Both the position numbers and the translations under genes were made by a program. A DNA stretch of 64,000 nt, from contig KK211223.1 in assembly GCA_000621185.1 (NCBI GenBank), positions 455,077 to 519,076 on the forward strand. The letters run 5' to 3'. Source of the stretch: Franconibacter pulveris DSM 19144 (GTDB lineage: Bacteria; Pseudomonadota; Gammaproteobacteria; Enterobacterales; Enterobacteriaceae). Every line of letters starts with the position of its first letter. Positions within the stretch are counted from its first letter, which is position 1. Below are positions 12,522-25,488 of this stretch, one piece after another. Below the pieces are notes generated by a model. That model was not told the origin of the DNA and searched no databases. It saw nothing but the letters and a program-made list of their open reading frames with translations.

Positions 12522-12883
12522 TCAGCAGAGTGACAGAGACCTTCAACAGAGTCACCGGCTCGCTTTCCGGTACCGAGCGCCATGCCCTGCCTGGCGTAAT
12601 CGGCGGCGATCTGTTGCGTCACGGGAAACTGCCACTCTGCCTGTTTGTCGCCATTATTATCACCGCCGTGATGGTGGTCACCACCGCGCATCACACACGC
12701 CTTTTAACGGCGCAGCGCGAGCAGCTGGCGGTAGAGCGCGACGCGCTGGATATTGAATGGCGAAACCTGATCCTTGAAGAAAACGCCCTGGGCGATCACA
12801 GCCGGGTGGAGCGGATAGCGACCGAGAAGCTGCAACTGCAGCACGTCGATCCCTCGCAGGAAAATATTGTGGTACAGAAATAA
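12518..12883 (+). CDS. ftsL: Cell division protein FtsL
   Basis: The 121-residue bitopic inner-membrane protein forms the FtsQLB complex that licenses FtsWI at the septum. A cytoplasmic N-terminus of about 35 residues is followed by one membrane helix ([19 protein letters not shown], about 40-58). A periplasmic coiled coil with leucine-type heptads runs from about 60 to 105. The start codon overlaps the rsmH stop, indicating coupled translation. Confidence 0.96.
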   Translation: MISRVTETFNRVTGSLSGTERHALPGVIGGDLLRHGKLPLCLFVAIIITAVMVVTTAHHTRLLTAQREQLAVERDALDIEWRNLILEENALGDHSRVERIATEKLQLQHVDPSQENIVVQK

Positions 12884-12898
12884 GGATTAACGCGACGA

Positions 12899-14665
12899 AT
12901 GAAAGCAGCGGCAAAATCGCTTAAACCGAAACGCCAGGAAGATCAGGCCAGCTTTGTAAGCTGGCGTTTTGCGTTGCTTTGCGGCTGTATTTTGCTGGCG
13001 CTGGCATTCCTGTTAGGGCGCGTGGCGTGGCTTCAGATTATCAATCCCGATATGCTGGTGCGCCAGGGCGACATGCGTTCCCTGCGCGTACAGGAAGTGT
13101 CTACCTCCCGCGGCATGATAACGGACCGTTCAGGCAGGCCGCTCGCGGTGAGCGTGCCGGTTAACGCTATCTGGGCAGACCCGAAAGAGCTGCATGACGC
13201 TGGCGGCATCACGCTCGATAACCGCTGGAAGGCGTTGTCTGATGCGCTCAAACTGCCGCTGGACCAACTCTCTGCGCGGGTAAACGCCAACCCGAAAGGC
13301 CGCTTTATCTATCTTGCCCGTCAGGTCAACCCGGATATCGGGGAATACATTAAAAAACTGAAGCTTCCTGGCATTCACTTACGTCAGGAATCTCGTCGTT
13401 ATTATCCGTCAGGCGAAGTAACCGCTCACCTCATCGGCTTTACCAACGTCGATAGCCAGGGGCTTGAAGGCGTGGAGAAAAGTTTCGACAAGTGGCTTAC
13501 CGGCCAACCGGGCGAGCGTATCGTCCGTAAAGACCGCTACGGTCGGGTCATTGAAGATATCTCTTCTACCGACAGCCAGGCCGCGCATAATCTTGCCCTC
13601 AGTATTGATGAGCGTCTTCAGGCGCTGGTTTACCGCGAACTAAGCAACGCTGTCGCCTTTAACAAGGCGGAGTCGGGCAGCGCTGTGCTGGTGGACGTCA
13701 ACACCGGCGAAGTGCTGGCGATGGCTAATAGCCCCTCGTACAACCCAAACAATATTTCCGGCACTCCGAAAGATGTCATGCGTAACCGCACCATTACCGA
13801 CGTGTTTGAACCCGGTTCCACGGTCAAACCCATGGTCGTGATGACGGCGTTGCAGCGCGGCGTGGTGCGTGAGAATACCGTACTGAATACCGTTCCTTAC
13901 CGAATTAACGGCCATGAAATCAAAGACGTGGCGCGTTACAGCGAATTAACCCTGACTGGGGTATTGCAGAAGTCGAGTAACGTCGGCGTTTCCAAGCTGG
14001 CGTTAGCGATGCCGTCCTCAGCGTTAGTAGATACTTACTCACGTTTTGGACTGGGAAAAGCGACCAATTTGGGGTTGGTCGGAGAACGCAGTGGCTTATA
14101 TCCTCAAAAACAACGGTGGTCTGACATAGAGAGGGCCACCTTCTCTTTCGGCTACGGGCTAATGGTAACGCCGTTACAGTTAGCGCGAGTCTACGCAACC
14201 ATCGGCAGCTACGGCATTTACCGTCCGCTGTCGATAACCAAAGTTGACCCGCCAGTGCCAGGGGAGCGCGTCTTCCCGGAATCTATCGTCCGCACCGTCG
14301 TACATATGATGGAAAGCGTGGCGCTGCCGGGCGGCGGCGGCGTGAAGGCGGCTATCAAGGGTTACCGCATCGCCATTAAAACCGGTACGGCGAAAAAAGT
14401 AGGGCCGGACGGGCGCTACATCAACAAATACATCGCTTATACCGCAGGCGTTGCGCCAGCCAGCAATCCGCGTTTCGCGCTGGTGGTGGTTATCAACGAC
14501 CCGCAGGCGGGTAAATATTACGGCGGCGCGGTGTCAGCGCCTGTGTTCGGCGCCATCATGGGCGGCGTATTGCGCACCATGAATATCGAGCCGGACGCGC
14601 TGGCAACGGGCGAGAAAAGTGAATTTGTAATTAATCGAGAAGAGGGAACAGGTGGCAGATCGTAA
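12899..14665 (+). CDS. ftsI: Septal peptidoglycan transpeptidase PBP3
   Basis: This 588-residue monofunctional class B penicillin-binding protein crosslinks septal peptidoglycan with FtsW. A membrane anchor lies at about residues 23-43, followed by the pedestal domain. In the transpeptidase domain, the active serine is in GSTVKPM (about 307), SSN follows near 359, and the KTGTAKK box is near 494. Length equals E. coli FtsI. The gene overlaps murE by 14 bases. Confidence 0.97.
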   Translation: MKAAAKSLKPKRQEDQASFVSWRFALLCGCILLALAFLLGRVAWLQIINPDMLVRQGDMRSLRVQEVSTSRGMITDRSGRPLAVSVPVNAIWADPKELHDAGGITLDNRWKALSDALKLPLDQLSARVNANPKGRFIYLARQVNPDIGEYIKKLKLPGIHLRQESRRYYPSGEVTAHLIGFTNVDSQGLEGVEKSFDKWLTGQPGERIVRKDRYGRVIEDISSTDSQAAHNLALSIDERLQALVYRELSNAVAFNKAESGSAVLVDVNTGEVLAMANSPSYNPNNISGTPKDVMRNRTITDVFEPGSTVKPMVVMTALQRGVVRENTVLNTVPYRINGHEIKDVARYSELTLTGVLQKSSNVGVSKLALAMPSSALVDTYSRFGLGKATNLGLVGERSGLYPQKQRWSDIERATFSFGYGLMVTPLQLARVYATIGSYGIYRPLSITKVDPPVPGERVFPESIVRTVVHMMESVALPGGGGVKAAIKGYRIAIKTGTAKKVGPDGRYINKYIAYTAGVAPASNPRFALVVVINDPQAGKYYGGAVSAPVFGAIMGGVLRTMNIEPDALATGEKSEFVINREEGTGGRS

Positions 14666-16139
14666 TTTGCGCGACCTTCTCGCTCCCTGGGTGCCTGGCG
14701 CACCGGAGCGGGCACTGCGGGAGATGACGCTTGACAGCCGTGTGGCTGCATCGGGCGATCTCTTTGTGGCGGTGGTCGGTCATCAGGCGGACGGGCGTCG
14801 ATATATCCCGCAGGCAATAGCGCAAGGTGTGGCTGCCATCGTTGCTGAAGCGCAAGGCGAAGCAACCGACGGTGAAATCCGCGAAATGCATGGCGTACCG
14901 GTTATCTATTTAAGCCAGCTCACTGAGCGCCTGTCCGCGCTGGCGGGCCGCTTTTATGAAGAACCTTCCGAACGCCTTCGCCTGATTGGCGTTACCGGCA
15001 CCAATGGTAAAACGACCACGACTCAACTGCTGGCGCAGTGGAGCGCATTGCTTGGCGACTCCAGCGCCGTGATGGGCACAGTAGGCAACGGGCTGCTGGG
15101 TAAAGTTAGCCCGACGGAAAACACCACTGGCTCGGCAGTAGATGTACAGCAAGTGCTGGCGAGCCTCGCAGGGCAGGGCGCAACAGTCGCTGCCATGGAA
15201 GTCTCTTCCCACGGTCTGGTGCAGCATCGCGTGGCGGCGCTGAAATTCGCCGCCTCGGTCTTTACCAACTTAAGCCGTGACCATCTGGATTATCACGGCG
15301 ACATGACGCACTACGAAGCCGCCAAATGGCTGCTCTTCTCCTCGCACCACTATGGGCAGGCCATCGTAAATGCCGATGACGAAGTGGGTCGCCGCTGGCT
15401 GGCAAAGCTGCCGGATGCCGTAGCGGTGTCGATGGAAGAGAATATTGCCCCGAACTGCCATGGCCGCTGGTTGAAAGCGACCGGCGTGGATTATCACGAC
15501 AGCGGCGCCACTATCCGCTTCGCCTCCTCCTGGGGAGAGGGCGAAATCGAAAGTCGTCTGATGGGCGCGTTTAACGTCAGCAATCTGCTGCTTTCACTGG
15601 CGACGCTGCTGGCGCTGGGCTACCCGCTGGCTGAATTGCTCGCCACCGCTTCGCGTCTTCAGCCCGTCTGCGGACGTATGGAAGTTTTTAGCGCGCCGGG
15701 TAAACCCACCGTGGTTGTCGATTACGCCCATACGCCGGATGCGCTCGAAAAAGCGCTTGAGGCTGCGCGACTGCACTGCGCGGGCACCCTATGGTGCGTT
15801 TTTGGCTGCGGCGGCGATCGCGATAAGGGCAAACGTCCTCTGATGGGCGCTATCGCTGAACAGTATGCTGATATCGCCGTGGTTACGGACGATAACCCGC
15901 GCACTGAAGAGCCAAAGGCGATTATCGCTGATATTCTCGCCGGCATGATGGACGCGGGCCGTGCTCGCGTGGTGGAAGGCCGCGCTGAGGCGGTAACCAG
16001 CACCATTATGCAAGCGAAAGAGAACGACGTCGTGCTGATAGCGGGCAAAGGCCATGAAGATTATCAGATTGTCGGCACCCGTCGCCTCGATTACTCCGAC
16101 CGCGTTACTGCAGCCCGCCTGCTGGGAGTTGTTGCATGA
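14652..16139 (+). CDS. murE: UDP-MurNAc-L-Ala-D-Glu:meso-DAP ligase
   Basis: This Mur ligase adds meso-diaminopimelate to the peptidoglycan precursor in the cytoplasm. The P-loop [12 protein letters not shown] lies near residue 112. The DAP-selecting motif DNPRTEEP is near 415, indicating the Gram-negative meso-DAP type rather than the lysine type. The start is GTG at 14652, inside the end of ftsI, and gives the 495-residue E. coli length beginning [13 protein letters not shown]. The AGAGGGAAC segment upstream can serve as ribosome site. Confidence 0.97.
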   Translation: MADRNLRDLLAPWVPGAPERALREMTLDSRVAASGDLFVAVVGHQADGRRYIPQAIAQGVAAIVAEAQGEATDGEIREMHGVPVIYLSQLTERLSALAGRFYEEPSERLRLIGVTGTNGKTTTTQLLAQWSALLGDSSAVMGTVGNGLLGKVSPTENTTGSAVDVQQVLASLAGQGATVAAMEVSSHGLVQHRVAALKFAASVFTNLSRDHLDYHGDMTHYEAAKWLLFSSHHYGQAIVNADDEVGRRWLAKLPDAVAVSMEENIAPNCHGRWLKATGVDYHDSGATIRFASSWGEGEIESRLMGAFNVSNLLLSLATLLALGYPLAELLATASRLQPVCGRMEVFSAPGKPTVVVDYAHTPDALEKALEAARLHCAGTLWCVFGCGGDRDKGKRPLMGAIAEQYADIAVVTDDNPRTEEPKAIIADILAGMMDAGRARVVEGRAEAVTSTIMQAKENDVVLIAGKGHEDYQIVGTRRLDYSDRVTAARLLGVVA

Positions 16140-17494
16140 TCCGCGTTTCTTTAAATCAGCTTGCCAGCATCCTGAACGCTGAGCTGCATGGCAGCGATAC
16201 CGATATCGCAGAGGTGACGACCGATACCCGCAAAGTTACCGCAGGCTGTCTGTTTGTCGCGCTGAAAGGCGAACGTTTTGACGCGCATGATTTTGTCGAC
16301 CAGGCGAAAGCGGGCGGCGCGGGCGCGCTGCTGGTCAGCCGTAAGGTCGAGTGCGAGCTGCCGCAGCTGGTTGTTGAGGATACGCGCCTGGCGTTCGGCG
16401 CGCTGGGCGCCTGGGTGCGCCAGCAGGTGCCGACGCGCGTCGTGGCGTTGACCGGCTCTTCCGGCAAAACCTCGGTGAAAGAGATGACCGCGTCCATTCT
16501 TAGCGAATGCGGCAACACGCTTTATACGGCAGGTAACCTCAATAATGACATCGGCGTGCCGATGACGCTGTTGCGCCTTACGCCAGAACATGAGTTTGCG
16601 GTGATTGAGCTTGGCGCTAACCATCAGGGCGAAATCGCCTGGACCGTCAGCCTGACGCGTCCTGAAGCGGCTCTGGTGAACAACCTCGCAGCGGCGCACC
16701 TGGAAGGGTTTGGCTCGCTTGCCGGCGTAGCGAAAGCCAAAGGGGAAATTTTTACCGGCCTGCCGAAGGACGGTATCGCCATTCTCAACGCGGACAATAA
16801 CGACTGGCTGAACTGGCAGAGCGTAATTGGCAATCGTAAAGTATGGCGCTTCTCGCCCAACGCGGCGCAGAGCGATTTTACCGCCACCAATATTCATGTG
16901 ACTTCCCACGGTACTGAGTTCACGCTTCGCACGCCGACAGGCGATGTCGACGTCGTGCTCCCGTTGCCGGGACGTCACAACATCGCGAACGCGCTGGCGG
17001 CATCGGCGCTGGCGATGGCGGTTGGCGCAAGTCATGAAGCGATCAAAACGGGTCTCGCGAAGCTTAAAGCCGTGCCGGGGCGCCTGTTCCCCATCGCGCT
17101 TGGAGAAAACCAACTGCTGCTGGACGACAGCTACAACGCTAACGTCGGCTCCATGACGGCGGCGGCTCAGGTGCTTTCCGACATGCCTGGCTACCGGGTC
17201 ATGGTGGTAGGCGATATGGCCGAGCTGGGCGCGGAAGCCGTGGAGTGCCATCGACAGGTGGGCGAGGCGGCGAAAGCGGCGGGCATCGATCGCGTTTTAA
17301 GCGTAGGCAATCTTAGCCAGACGCTCGGCGAAGCAAGCGGCGTGGGCGAGCATTTTAGCGATAAAGCGGCCTTAGTCGCGCGTCTGCAGGCGCTGATAGC
17401 AGAGCATTCCATCATCACCATTTTAGTGAAAGGTTCACGTAGTGCCGCCATGGAAGAGGTGGTACGCGCATTACAGGAGAAGGGGACATGTTAG
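16136..17494 (+). CDS. murF: UDP-MurNAc-tripeptide:D-Ala-D-Ala ligase
   Basis: The enzyme adds the D-Ala-D-Ala dipeptide to finish the UDP-MurNAc-pentapeptide. The protein has the Mur N-terminal domain, the P-loop [13 protein letters not shown] (about 104-116) and the C-terminal Mur domain ([22 protein letters not shown] near 325). It has 452 residues. Its ATG overlaps the murE stop by 4 bases, and it overlaps mraY by 7, so translation is probably coupled. Confidence 0.97.
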   Translation: MIRVSLNQLASILNAELHGSDTDIAEVTTDTRKVTAGCLFVALKGERFDAHDFVDQAKAGGAGALLVSRKVECELPQLVVEDTRLAFGALGAWVRQQVPTRVVALTGSSGKTSVKEMTASILSECGNTLYTAGNLNNDIGVPMTLLRLTPEHEFAVIELGANHQGEIAWTVSLTRPEAALVNNLAAAHLEGFGSLAGVAKAKGEIFTGLPKDGIAILNADNNDWLNWQSVIGNRKVWRFSPNAAQSDFTATNIHVTSHGTEFTLRTPTGDVDVVLPLPGRHNIANALAASALAMAVGASHEAIKTGLAKLKAVPGRLFPIALGENQLLLDDSYNANVGSMTAAAQVLSDMPGYRVMVVGDMAELGAEAVECHRQVGEAAKAAGIDRVLSVGNLSQTLGEASGVGEHFSDKAALVARLQALIAEHSIITILVKGSRSAAMEEVVRALQEKGTC

Positions 17495-18570
17495 TTTGGC
17501 TGGCCGAGCATTTGGTCAAATATTATTCGGGCTTTAACGTCTTTTCTTATCTGACGTTTCGCGCCATCGTCAGCCTGCTGACCGCGCTCTTCATCTCTTT
17601 ATGGATGGGGCCGCGCCTCATCGCGCGCCTGCAACAGCTCTCTTTCGGTCAGGTTGTCCGCAACGACGGCCCGGAATCGCACTTCAGCAAGCGCGGCACG
17701 CCGACCATGGGCGGCATCATGATCCTGACTTCCATTGTGGTTTCGGTGCTGCTCTGGGCTTACCCCTCCAATCCGTATGTCTGGTGCGTGCTCTTCGTTC
17801 TGGTAGGTTACGGCGCGGTAGGATTCGTGGATGATTACCGCAAAGTGGTGCGCAAAGACACTAAGGGGCTGATTGCGCGCTGGAAATATTTCTGGATGTC
17901 GGTTATTGCGCTGACGGTGGCTTTTGCGCTCTACATCACCGGTAAGGATACGCCTGCGACGGAACTGGTCGTGCCGTTCTTTAAAGATGTTATGCCACAG
18001 CTGGGCATTTTCTACGTCCTGCTGGCCTATTTCGTGATTGTCGGTACTGGTAATGCCGTTAACCTGACGGATGGCCTCGACGGGCTGGCGATTATGCCGA
18101 CCGTGCTGGTGGCGGGCGGCTTCGCGCTGGTGGCCTGGGCGACCGGCAACATGAACTTCGCTAGCTATCTCCATATTCCTTATCTGCGTCACGCGGGCGA
18201 GCTGGTGATTGTCTGTACTGCTATTGTCGGCGCGGGGCTGGGCTTTTTATGGTTCAACACCTACCCGGCGCAAGTCTTTATGGGCGATGTCGGGTCGCTT
18301 GCGCTTGGCGGCGCGCTCGGTGTTATCGCCGTGCTGCTGCGTCAGGAGTTTTTATTGGTGATTATGGGCGGCGTGTTTGTCGTAGAGACCCTGTCGGTGA
18401 TCCTTCAGGTAGGCTCCTTTAAGCTGCGCGGCCAGCGTATTTTCCGCATGGCGCCTATCCATCATCACTATGAACTGAAAGGCTGGCCGGAGCCGCGCGT
18501 TATCGTGCGCTTCTGGATAATTTCGCTGATGCTGGTGCTGATTGGCCTGGCAACGCTTAAGGTACGTTAA
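17488..18570 (+). CDS. mraY: Phospho-MurNAc-pentapeptide translocase MraY
   Basis: This polytopic inner-membrane enzyme attaches phospho-MurNAc-pentapeptide to undecaprenyl phosphate to make lipid I. The 360-residue sequence has about ten membrane segments. The catalytic aspartate clusters are GFVDDYRK (about residues 112-119) and [10 protein letters not shown] (about 190-199). The [13 protein letters not shown] histidine loop is near 320-332. Length equals E. coli MraY. Confidence 0.97.
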   Translation: MLVWLAEHLVKYYSGFNVFSYLTFRAIVSLLTALFISLWMGPRLIARLQQLSFGQVVRNDGPESHFSKRGTPTMGGIMILTSIVVSVLLWAYPSNPYVWCVLFVLVGYGAVGFVDDYRKVVRKDTKGLIARWKYFWMSVIALTVAFALYITGKDTPATELVVPFFKDVMPQLGIFYVLLAYFVIVGTGNAVNLTDGLDGLAIMPTVLVAGGFALVAWATGNMNFASYLHIPYLRHAGELVIVCTAIVGAGLGFLWFNTYPAQVFMGDVGSLALGGALGVIAVLLRQEFLLVIMGGVFVVETLSVILQVGSFKLRGQRIFRMAPIHHHYELKGWPEPRVIVRFWIISLMLVLIGLATLKVR

Positions 18571-18572
18571 TC

Positions 18573-19889
18573 ATGGCAGAGTATCAGGGTAAAAAAGTCG
18601 TCATCATTGGCCTTGGGCTAACCGGGCTTTCCTGCGTGGACTTTTTCCTGGCGCGCGGCGTTACGCCGCGCGTAGTGGATACTCGTCTCTCTCCGCCAGG
18701 CCTCGATAAGCTGCCGGAAGCGGTAGAACGACATCTTGGCGATTTAAATGAAAGCTGGCTGCTGGACGCCGATCTCATCGTCGCCAGCCCTGGCATCGCG
18801 CTGGCGCATCCGGCGCTGAGCGCGGCGGCGGATGCAGGGGTAGAAATTGTTGGCGACATCGAGCTCTTTTGCCGTGAAGCGCAGGCGCCCATCGTTGCTA
18901 TTACCGGTTCAAATGGTAAAAGCACCGTTACCACGCTGGTAGGCGAGATGGCGAAAGCGGCTGGCGTGAATGTGGGCGTCGGCGGCAACATCGGTCTGCC
19001 TGCCCTGATGCTGCTGGATGAAGAGCGGGAACTCTACGTGCTCGAGCTTTCCAGCTTCCAGCTTGAAACCACTTCCAGCCTGAAGGCTGCGGCCGCCACG
19101 ATCCTTAACGTGACGGAAGATCATATGGATCGCTACCCGTTTGGCCTGCAACAGTATCGTGCGGCAAAACTGCGTATCTACGAGAACGCGAAGGTCTGCG
19201 TCGTTAACGCCGACGATGCGTTGACCATGCCGGTGCGCGGCGCGGATGAGCGTTGCATCAGTTTCGGCATTGATGTGGGCGACTATCACCTTAACCGTCA
19301 GCAGGGCGAGACCTGGCTGCGGGCTAACGGTGAAAAAGTGCTTAACGTGAAAGAGATGAAGCTTGTTGGTCAGCATAATTTCACCAATGCCCTGGCGGCG
19401 CTGGCGCTGGCGGATGCCGCAGGCCTGCCGCGGGCCAGCAGTCTTAAGGCGCTGACTACCTTTACCGGTTTGCCTCACCGCTTCCAGTTGGCCTTTGAGC
19501 ATAATAAGGTTCGCTGGATCAATGATTCTAAAGCCACCAACGTCGGCAGCACCGAGGCGGCCTTAAACGGGCTGAATGTAGACGGCACGCTGCATCTGCT
19601 GCTGGGCGGCGATGGTAAATCCGCGGATTTCTCCCCGCTGCGTCGTTATCTGCAGGGCGATCGTATCCGCCTGTGGTGTTTTGGCCGCGACGGGGCGGAA
19701 CTGGCGGCGCTGCGCCCTGACGTCGCTCAACAGAGCGAGACGATGGAGCAAGCGATGCGTCAGATAGCCGCTGTGGTGCAGCCAGGCGATATGGTGCTGC
19801 TCTCTCCCGCCTGCGCCAGTCTCGATCAGTTTAAAAACTTCGAGCAGCGTGGCGACATCTTTACCCGACTGGCGAAGGAGTTAGGCTGA
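18573..19889 (+). CDS. murD: UDP-MurNAc-L-alanine:D-glutamate ligase
   Basis: The enzyme adds D-glutamate to UDP-MurNAc-L-Ala. The N-terminal Rossmann-like domain begins [18 protein letters not shown]. The P-loop [13 protein letters not shown] lies near residue 111, and C-terminal Mur motifs include [16 protein letters not shown] near 320. Its 438 residues equal the E. coli length. It starts 2 bases after mraY and overlaps ftsW by 1 base (TGATG). Confidence 0.97.
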   Translation: MAEYQGKKVVIIGLGLTGLSCVDFFLARGVTPRVVDTRLSPPGLDKLPEAVERHLGDLNESWLLDADLIVASPGIALAHPALSAAADAGVEIVGDIELFCREAQAPIVAITGSNGKSTVTTLVGEMAKAAGVNVGVGGNIGLPALMLLDEERELYVLELSSFQLETTSSLKAAAATILNVTEDHMDRYPFGLQQYRAAKLRIYENAKVCVVNADDALTMPVRGADERCISFGIDVGDYHLNRQQGETWLRANGEKVLNVKEMKLVGQHNFTNALAALALADAAGLPRASSLKALTTFTGLPHRFQLAFEHNKVRWINDSKATNVGSTEAALNGLNVDGTLHLLLGGDGKSADFSPLRRYLQGDRIRLWCFGRDGAELAALRPDVAQQSETMEQAMRQIAAVVQPGDMVLLSPACASLDQFKNFEQRGDIFTRLAKELG

Positions 19890-21127
19890 TGCGCTTGTCT
19901 CTTCCACGCCTTCGTCTGCCGCGCGTACCGGGATCCGCTATCCTGGTATGGCTGTTTATGGCGGTGAAAGGCTGGGTGATGGGATCGCGGGAAAAAGATG
20001 CCAACAGCATCGTGCTGTACGACCGCACCCTGCTGTGGCTGACCCTCGGCCTGGCCGCCATTGGCTTCATCATGGTGACGTCAGCCTCAATGCCCGTAGG
20101 GCAGCGGCTGGCGAACGACCCCTTTCTGTTTGCCAAGCGCGATGCGCTGTATATCGTGCTGGCGTTTTGCCTGGCGATGATCACGCTGCGTTTGCCGATG
20201 GCCTTCTGGCAACGGCACAGCGCCGCCATGCTTATCGCATCCATCATTATGCTGCTTATCGTGCTGGTGGTTGGCAGCTCGGTTAACGGGGCCTCACGCT
20301 GGATTGCCCTTGGCCCGCTGCGTATTCAGCCTGCGGAGTTCTCCAAGCTTTCGCTGTTTTGCTTCCTCTCCAACTATCTGGTGCGCAAGGTGGATGAAGT
20401 GCGAAACAACCTGCGGGGCTTTTTAAAGCCGATGGGCGTGATTCTGGTGATGGCGGTGCTGCTGCTGGCGCAGCCGGACCTTGGTACGGTGGTGGTGCTG
20501 TTTGTTACGACACTTGCGATGCTGTTCCTGGCAGGCGCCAAGCTCTGGCAGTTCATCGCCATTATCGGCATGGGCATTTCGGCCGTGGTGCTGCTGATCC
20601 TGGCCGAACCTTACCGTATTCGCCGCGTCACCTCTTTCTGGAACCCGTGGGAAGATCCTTTCGGCAGCGGCTACCAGTTGACCCAGTCGCTGATGGCGTT
20701 TGGCCGCGGCGAGCTTTGGGGTCAAGGACTTGGCAACTCGGTGCAAAAACTGGAGTACCTGCCGGAAGCGCATACCGACTTCATCTTCTCCATCATTGCT
20801 GAAGAGCTGGGTTATATCGGTGTGGTGCTGGCGCTTTTAATGGTATTCTTCGTGGCTTTTCGTGCTATGTCGATAGGGCGTCGCGCGCTGGAGATAGACC
20901 AGCGCTTTTCCGGTTTCCTGGCCTGTTCCATCGGTATCTGGTTTAGCTTCCAGGCGCTGGTGAACGTGGGGGCGGCCGCCGGCATGCTGCCGACCAAAGG
21001 TCTGACGCTGCCGCTTATCAGCTACGGCGGCTCGAGCTTACTGATTATGTCGACGGCTATCATGCTGCTGTTGCGAATTGACTATGAAACGCGCCTGGAG
21101 AAAGCGCAGGCGTTTACAAGAGGTTAA
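19889..21127 (+). CDS. ftsW: Septal peptidoglycan glycosyltransferase FtsW
   Basis: This SEDS-family polytopic membrane protein polymerises lipid II at the division site together with FtsI. It has 412 residues with about ten membrane helices. Recognisable SEDS features are the PAEFSKL segment (about 150), the large periplasmic loop with [18 protein letters not shown] (about 250-267) and [11 protein letters not shown] (near 290). C-terminal [10 protein letters not shown] is near 376. It is two residues shorter at the C-terminus than I recall for E. coli. Confidence 0.96.
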   Translation: MRLSLPRLRLPRVPGSAILVWLFMAVKGWVMGSREKDANSIVLYDRTLLWLTLGLAAIGFIMVTSASMPVGQRLANDPFLFAKRDALYIVLAFCLAMITLRLPMAFWQRHSAAMLIASIIMLLIVLVVGSSVNGASRWIALGPLRIQPAEFSKLSLFCFLSNYLVRKVDEVRNNLRGFLKPMGVILVMAVLLLAQPDLGTVVVLFVTTLAMLFLAGAKLWQFIAIIGMGISAVVLLILAEPYRIRRVTSFWNPWEDPFGSGYQLTQSLMAFGRGELWGQGLGNSVQKLEYLPEAHTDFIFSIIAEELGYIGVVLALLMVFFVAFRAMSIGRRALEIDQRFSGFLACSIGIWFSFQALVNVGAAAGMLPTKGLTLPLISYGGSSLLIMSTAIMLLLRIDYETRLEKAQAFTRG

Positions 21128-21129
21128 GA

Positions 21130-22197
21130 ATGACTGGTCAACCGAAGCGGTTAATGGTGATGGCGGGCGGAACGGGCGGACACGTCTTTCCGGGCCTTGC
21201 CGTGGCGCACCATTTAATGGCCCAGGGCTGGCAGGTGCGCTGGCTGGGTACCGCGGATCGCATGGAGGCGGACCTGGTTCCGAAGCACGGGATTGAGATC
21301 GATTTTATTCGCATCTCAGGCTTACGGGGCAAAGGCATAAAAGCGTTGGCGTTGGCGCCGCTGCGTATTTTCAACGCCTGGCGTCAGGCGCGGGCCATCA
21401 TGAAGCGCTTTAAGCCGGATGTCGTGCTGGGCATGGGCGGCTATGTTTCCGGCCCAGGTGGGCTGGCGGCCTGGTCGCTCGGCGTGCCGGTGGTGCTGCA
21501 TGAGCAAAACGGCATTGCAGGCTTGACGAATAAATGGCTGGCGAAAATCGCCCGCAAAGTCATGCAGGCTTTTCCCGGCGCTTTTCCTGACGCGGACGTG
21601 GTAGGCAACCCGGTGCGCACTGATGTGCTGGCGCTTCCGTTGCCGCAGACGCGTTTAGCGGGGCGTGAAGGCCCTGTGCGCGTATTGGTCGTTGGCGGCT
21701 CGCAGGGCGCGCGCGTTTTAAACCAGACGATGCCGCACGTGGCGGGGCGTCTGGGCGATCAAGTCACTATCTGGCACCAGAGCGGCAAAGGCGCGCAGTC
21801 AGATGTGCAACAGGCCTATGCCGCTGCGGGCGAACCGCAGCATAAGGTCACCGAATTTATTGATGATATGGCTGCAGCCTACGCCTGGGCTGACGTGGTC
21901 GTGTGTCGTTCCGGCGCGCTGACCGTCAGTGAAATCGCCGCAGCAGGCCTGCCGGCGCTGTTTGTGCCTTTCCAGCACAAAGACAGGCAGCAGTACTGGA
22001 ATGCGCTGCCGCTTGAAAAAGCGGGCGCGGCGAAAATTCTTGAACAACCGCAGTTCACCGTTGAGGCGGTGGCTGAAACGCTGGCGCAGTGGGACAGAGC
22101 CACGCTGCTGTCTATGGCTGAGCGAGCTCGCGCCGCCGCCATTCCAGACGCTACCGAGCGGGTGGCGAACGAGGTCCGCGCTGCCGCGCTGGCGTAA
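21130..22197 (+). CDS. murG: Undecaprenyl-PP-MurNAc-pentapeptide GlcNAc transferase
   Basis: This membrane-associated GT-B glycosyltransferase converts lipid I to lipid II on the cytoplasmic face. The glycine-rich loop [18 protein letters not shown] lies near the N-terminus and GGYVSGPGG near residue 103. The UDP-GlcNAc site includes [10 protein letters not shown] near 192 and [19 protein letters not shown] near 260. It has 355 residues, as in E. coli. A 70-base gap before murC is the longest inside this stretch. Confidence 0.97.
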   Translation: MTGQPKRLMVMAGGTGGHVFPGLAVAHHLMAQGWQVRWLGTADRMEADLVPKHGIEIDFIRISGLRGKGIKALALAPLRIFNAWRQARAIMKRFKPDVVLGMGGYVSGPGGLAAWSLGVPVVLHEQNGIAGLTNKWLAKIARKVMQAFPGAFPDADVVGNPVRTDVLALPLPQTRLAGREGPVRVLVVGGSQGARVLNQTMPHVAGRLGDQVTIWHQSGKGAQSDVQQAYAAAGEPQHKVTEFIDDMAAAYAWADVVVCRSGALTVSEIAAAGLPALFVPFQHKDRQQYWNALPLEKAGAAKILEQPQFTVEAVAETLAQWDRATLLSMAERARAAAIPDATERVANEVRAAALA

Positions 22198-22267
22198 CTA
22201 TTGCGGATGCGTGTTGCTCCGCGTGATTTGAGATGTTGATGGCGTTGATGCCGAAGGCTTTAAGAGA

Positions 22268-23743
22268 ATGAATACACAACAACTGGCGAAACTGCGTTCT
22301 ATCGTGCCCGAGATGCGTCGCGTCCGGCACATTCACTTTGTTGGTATCGGCGGCGCCGGTATGGGCGGCATTGCCGAAGTGCTGGCCAACGAAGGCTACC
22401 AGATCAGCGGTTCCGATCTGGCGCCGAACGCTGTCACGCAGCAGTTGACGTCGCTTGGCGCGACAATTTATTTCAACCATCGCCCTGAAAACGTACGCGA
22501 CGCAAGCGTGGTGGTGGTTTCCAGCGCGATTACAGCGGATAACCCGGAAATCGTCGCCGCTCATGAAGCGCGCATCCCGGTTATTCGTCGTGCGGAAATG
22601 CTGGCGGAATTAATGCGTTTTCGTCACGGCATCGCCGTTGCGGGTACGCATGGCAAAACCACGACCACGGCGATGGTGTCCAGCATTTACGCTGAGGCGG
22701 GCCTGGATCCGACCTTTGTTAACGGCGGTCTGGTGAAAGCGGCGGGTACGCATGCCCGTCTCGGCAACAGTCGTTATCTGATTGCCGAAGCGGATGAAAG
22801 CGACGCTTCCTTCCTGCATTTGCAGCCAATGGTGGCGATTGTTACCAACATCGAAGCCGATCACATGGATACCTACCAGGGCGACTTCGAAAATTTAAAG
22901 CAAACCTTTATCAACTTTTTGCACAATCTGCCGTTTTATGGACGTGCGGTTATGTGCGTGGATGACCCGGTTATCCGTGAATTGCTGCCTCGCGTTGGAC
23001 GTCAGACGACGACCTACGGTTTCAGCGACGATGCTGACGTGCGCATTGAAGAGTACCGCCAGACTGGCGCGCAGGGGCACTTTACGCTGGTGCGCCAGGA
23101 TAAACCGGAACTGCGCGTGACGCTGAACGCGCCGGGCCGCCATAACGCGCTGAACGCGGCGGCGGCAGTCGCAGTGGCGACGGAAGAGGGTATTGAAGAT
23201 GACGCTATTCTGCGTGCGCTGGAAAGTTTCCAGGGCACCGGGCGTCGCTTCGATTTCCTTGGCGAATATCCGCTGGAAGCGGTGAACGGCAAAGCAGGCA
23301 CCGCCATGCTGGTGGATGACTACGGTCATCATCCGACTGAAGTGGAAGCGACTATCAAAGCGGCGCGCGCTGGCTGGCCGGAGAAAAACCTGGTCATGAT
23401 TTTCCAGCCGCACCGTTTTACCCGCACGCGCGATCTCTATGACGATTTCGCCAATGTGCTGGCGCAGGTTGACGTGCTGCTGATGCTGGACGTTTATCCG
23501 GCAGGTGAAGCGCCTATTCCCGGCGCGGACAGCCGTTCTCTGTGCCGCACCATTCGCGCTCGCGGCAAAGTCGATCCGATTCTGGTCTCCGACCCGACTC
23601 AGGTAACGGAAATGCTGGCGCCGGTACTGTCGGGCAATGATTTGATTCTGGTGCAAGGGGCAGGCAATATCGGGAAAATCGCCCGTCAGCTGGCGGAAGC
23701 GAAGCTGCAACCCCGTACGCAAGAGGAGACGCAACATGGCTGA
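22268..23743 (+). CDS. murC: UDP-MurNAc:L-alanine ligase
   Basis: This is the first Mur ligase, adding L-alanine to UDP-MurNAc. The protein begins [19 protein letters not shown] and has a Rossmann [12 protein letters not shown] motif (about 24-35). The P-loop [13 protein letters not shown] is near 125, and the C-terminal domain contains [13 protein letters not shown] near 350. Its 491 residues equal E. coli MurC. It overlaps ddlB by 8 bases. Confidence 0.97.
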   Translation: MNTQQLAKLRSIVPEMRRVRHIHFVGIGGAGMGGIAEVLANEGYQISGSDLAPNAVTQQLTSLGATIYFNHRPENVRDASVVVVSSAITADNPEIVAAHEARIPVIRRAEMLAELMRFRHGIAVAGTHGKTTTTAMVSSIYAEAGLDPTFVNGGLVKAAGTHARLGNSRYLIAEADESDASFLHLQPMVAIVTNIEADHMDTYQGDFENLKQTFINFLHNLPFYGRAVMCVDDPVIRELLPRVGRQTTTYGFSDDADVRIEEYRQTGAQGHFTLVRQDKPELRVTLNAPGRHNALNAAAAVAVATEEGIEDDAILRALESFQGTGRRFDFLGEYPLEAVNGKAGTAMLVDDYGHHPTEVEATIKAARAGWPEKNLVMIFQPHRFTRTRDLYDDFANVLAQVDVLLMLDVYPAGEAPIPGADSRSLCRTIRARGKVDPILVSDPTQVTEMLAPVLSGNDLILVQGAGNIGKIARQLAEAKLQPRTQEETQHG

Positions 23744-24656
23744 GAAAATCGCCGTTCTGTTGGGCGGAACATCCGCTGAGCGTGAAGTCTCTTTACAGTC
23801 CGGTGCTGCGGTGCTGGCTGGCCTGCGTGAAGCGGGCGTCAACGCGCATCCGGTGGACACGCGTGAGGTTCCTGTCACCACGCTTAAGGTTCAGGGCTTC
23901 GATAAAGTTTTTATCGCGCTGCATGGCCGCGGCGGCGAAGACGGTACGTTGCAGGGAACGCTGGAGTTTCTTGGCTTGCCTTATACCGGCAGCGGCGTGA
24001 TGGCTTCGGCCATTACAATGGACAAAATGCGCACCAAATTGCTCTGGCAAGGCGCCGGACTGCCCGTGGCACCGTGGGTGGCGTTAACCCGCCAGCAAGT
24101 AAGCCAGGGACTGGACGCGCAGACCGAGGCACGCATTGCCGCGCTGGGGTTGCCGGTTATTGTTAAGCCGAGCCGTGAGGGGTCAAGCGTGGGCATGTCG
24201 AAGGTGGATAAGCCGCAGGCGCTGTCAGACGCGCTGCAGCTTGCCTTTGAGCATGACGATGAGGTGTTAGTCGAGAAGTGGTTGAGCGGCCCGGAATTTA
24301 CCGTGGCTATCGTGGGAGAAACAATTCTTCCCTCGATCCGCATCCAACCCGCTGGCGTCTTCTATGATTATGAGGCGAAGTATCTCTCTGACGAGACACA
24401 ATATTTTTGCCCAAGCGGTCTTGAAGCAGAGCGTGAGGCGGCGTTACAGGCGCTGGTGATGCAAGCCTGGAACAGCCTCGGCTGCGAAGGGTGGGGGCGA
24501 GTAGACGTCATGCTGGACAGCGACGGCGCGTTTTATTTGCTGGAGGTAAATACCGCCCCTGGAATGACGAGCCATAGCCTGGTGCCGATGGCGGCGCGTC
24601 AGGCAGGGATGAGCTTCTCGCAACTGGTGGTGCGTATTCTGGAGCTGGCGAACTGA
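23736..24656 (+). CDS. ddlB: D-alanine:D-alanine ligase B
   Basis: This ATP-grasp enzyme joins two D-alanines for MurF. Its 306 residues show the N-terminal [17 protein letters not shown] signature with the catalytic glutamate (E15), [15 protein letters not shown] near 63-77, and the C-terminal metal-binding segment [15 protein letters not shown] near 268. In relatives the gene also carries promoters for ftsQAZ, which I cannot single out here. It ends 1 base before ftsQ. Confidence 0.97.
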   Translation: MAEKIAVLLGGTSAEREVSLQSGAAVLAGLREAGVNAHPVDTREVPVTTLKVQGFDKVFIALHGRGGEDGTLQGTLEFLGLPYTGSGVMASAITMDKMRTKLLWQGAGLPVAPWVALTRQQVSQGLDAQTEARIAALGLPVIVKPSREGSSVGMSKVDKPQALSDALQLAFEHDDEVLVEKWLSGPEFTVAIVGETILPSIRIQPAGVFYDYEAKYLSDETQYFCPSGLEAEREAALQALVMQAWNSLGCEGWGRVDVMLDSDGAFYLLEVNTAPGMTSHSLVPMAARQAGMSFSQLVVRILELAN

Positions 24657-24657
24657 T

Positions 24658-25488
24658 ATGTCTCAGGCTGCTCTGAACACGCGTACACGCCAGGAAGAGA
24701 TTGCGTCCTCTCGTCGGAATAATGGAACGCGTCTTGCAGGAATCATTTTCCTGCTGGCAGTATTGTTGACCGTGTTTTTCGGCGGCTGGATGGTGCTTGG
24801 CTGGATGGATGACGCGCAGCGACTGCCGCTCTCGAAGCTGGTAGTGACTGGCGAGCGGCATTACACCCGTAATGATGATATTCGTCAGTCAATTCTGGCG
24901 CTTGGCGCGCCCGGCACGTTTATGACGCAGGACGTTAATATCATCCAGAGTCAGATTGAGCGCTTGCCCTGGATCAAACAGGCAAGCGTAAGAAAGCAAT
25001 GGCCTGACGAATTGAAGATTCATCTGGTTGAATATGTGCCTTTAGCGCGTTGGAATGACCAGCATATGATAGATGCCGACGGAAACGCTTTTAGCGTGCC
25101 GTCGGACCGCACCAGCAAGCAAAACTTGCCGATGCTTTCGGGCCCTGAAGGGAGCGAGAGCGAGGTTTTACAAGGTTTTCGCGCGATGGGGCAGGTATTG
25201 GCTAAGAGTAATTTTACGTTGAAAGAGGCGGCGATGACCGCCCGGCGCTCCTGGCAGTTGACGCTGACCAACGGGATTAAGCTCAACCTTGGCCGGGACG
25301 AAACGATGAAACGGCTGGATCGCTTTGTGGAACTTTACCCTGTTTTACAACAGCAGGCGCAGGCCGACGGGAAACGGATAAGTTACGTTGATCTGCGTTA
25401 TGACTCCGGCGCGGCGGTTGGCTGGGAGCCCGCCCCCATCGAGGAATCTAATCAGCAACAGAATCAGGCACAGGCAGAACAACAATGA
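24658..25488 (+). CDS. ftsQ: Cell division protein FtsQ
   Basis: The 276-residue bitopic membrane protein is part of the FtsQLB divisome complex. A short cytoplasmic tail precedes one membrane helix ([22 protein letters not shown], about residues 26-47). The periplasmic POTRA domain begins near 57 ([19 protein letters not shown]), followed by the beta domain that contacts FtsB. The C-terminal tail is glutamine rich. Length equals E. coli FtsQ. The stop overlaps the ftsA start by 4 bases. Confidence 0.96.
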   Translation: MSQAALNTRTRQEEIASSRRNNGTRLAGIIFLLAVLLTVFFGGWMVLGWMDDAQRLPLSKLVVTGERHYTRNDDIRQSILALGAPGTFMTQDVNIIQSQIERLPWIKQASVRKQWPDELKIHLVEYVPLARWNDQHMIDADGNAFSVPSDRTSKQNLPMLSGPEGSESEVLQGFRAMGQVLAKSNFTLKEAAMTARRSWQLTLTNGIKLNLGRDETMKRLDRFVELYPVLQQQAQADGKRISYVDLRYDSGAAVGWEPAPIEESNQQQNQAQAEQQ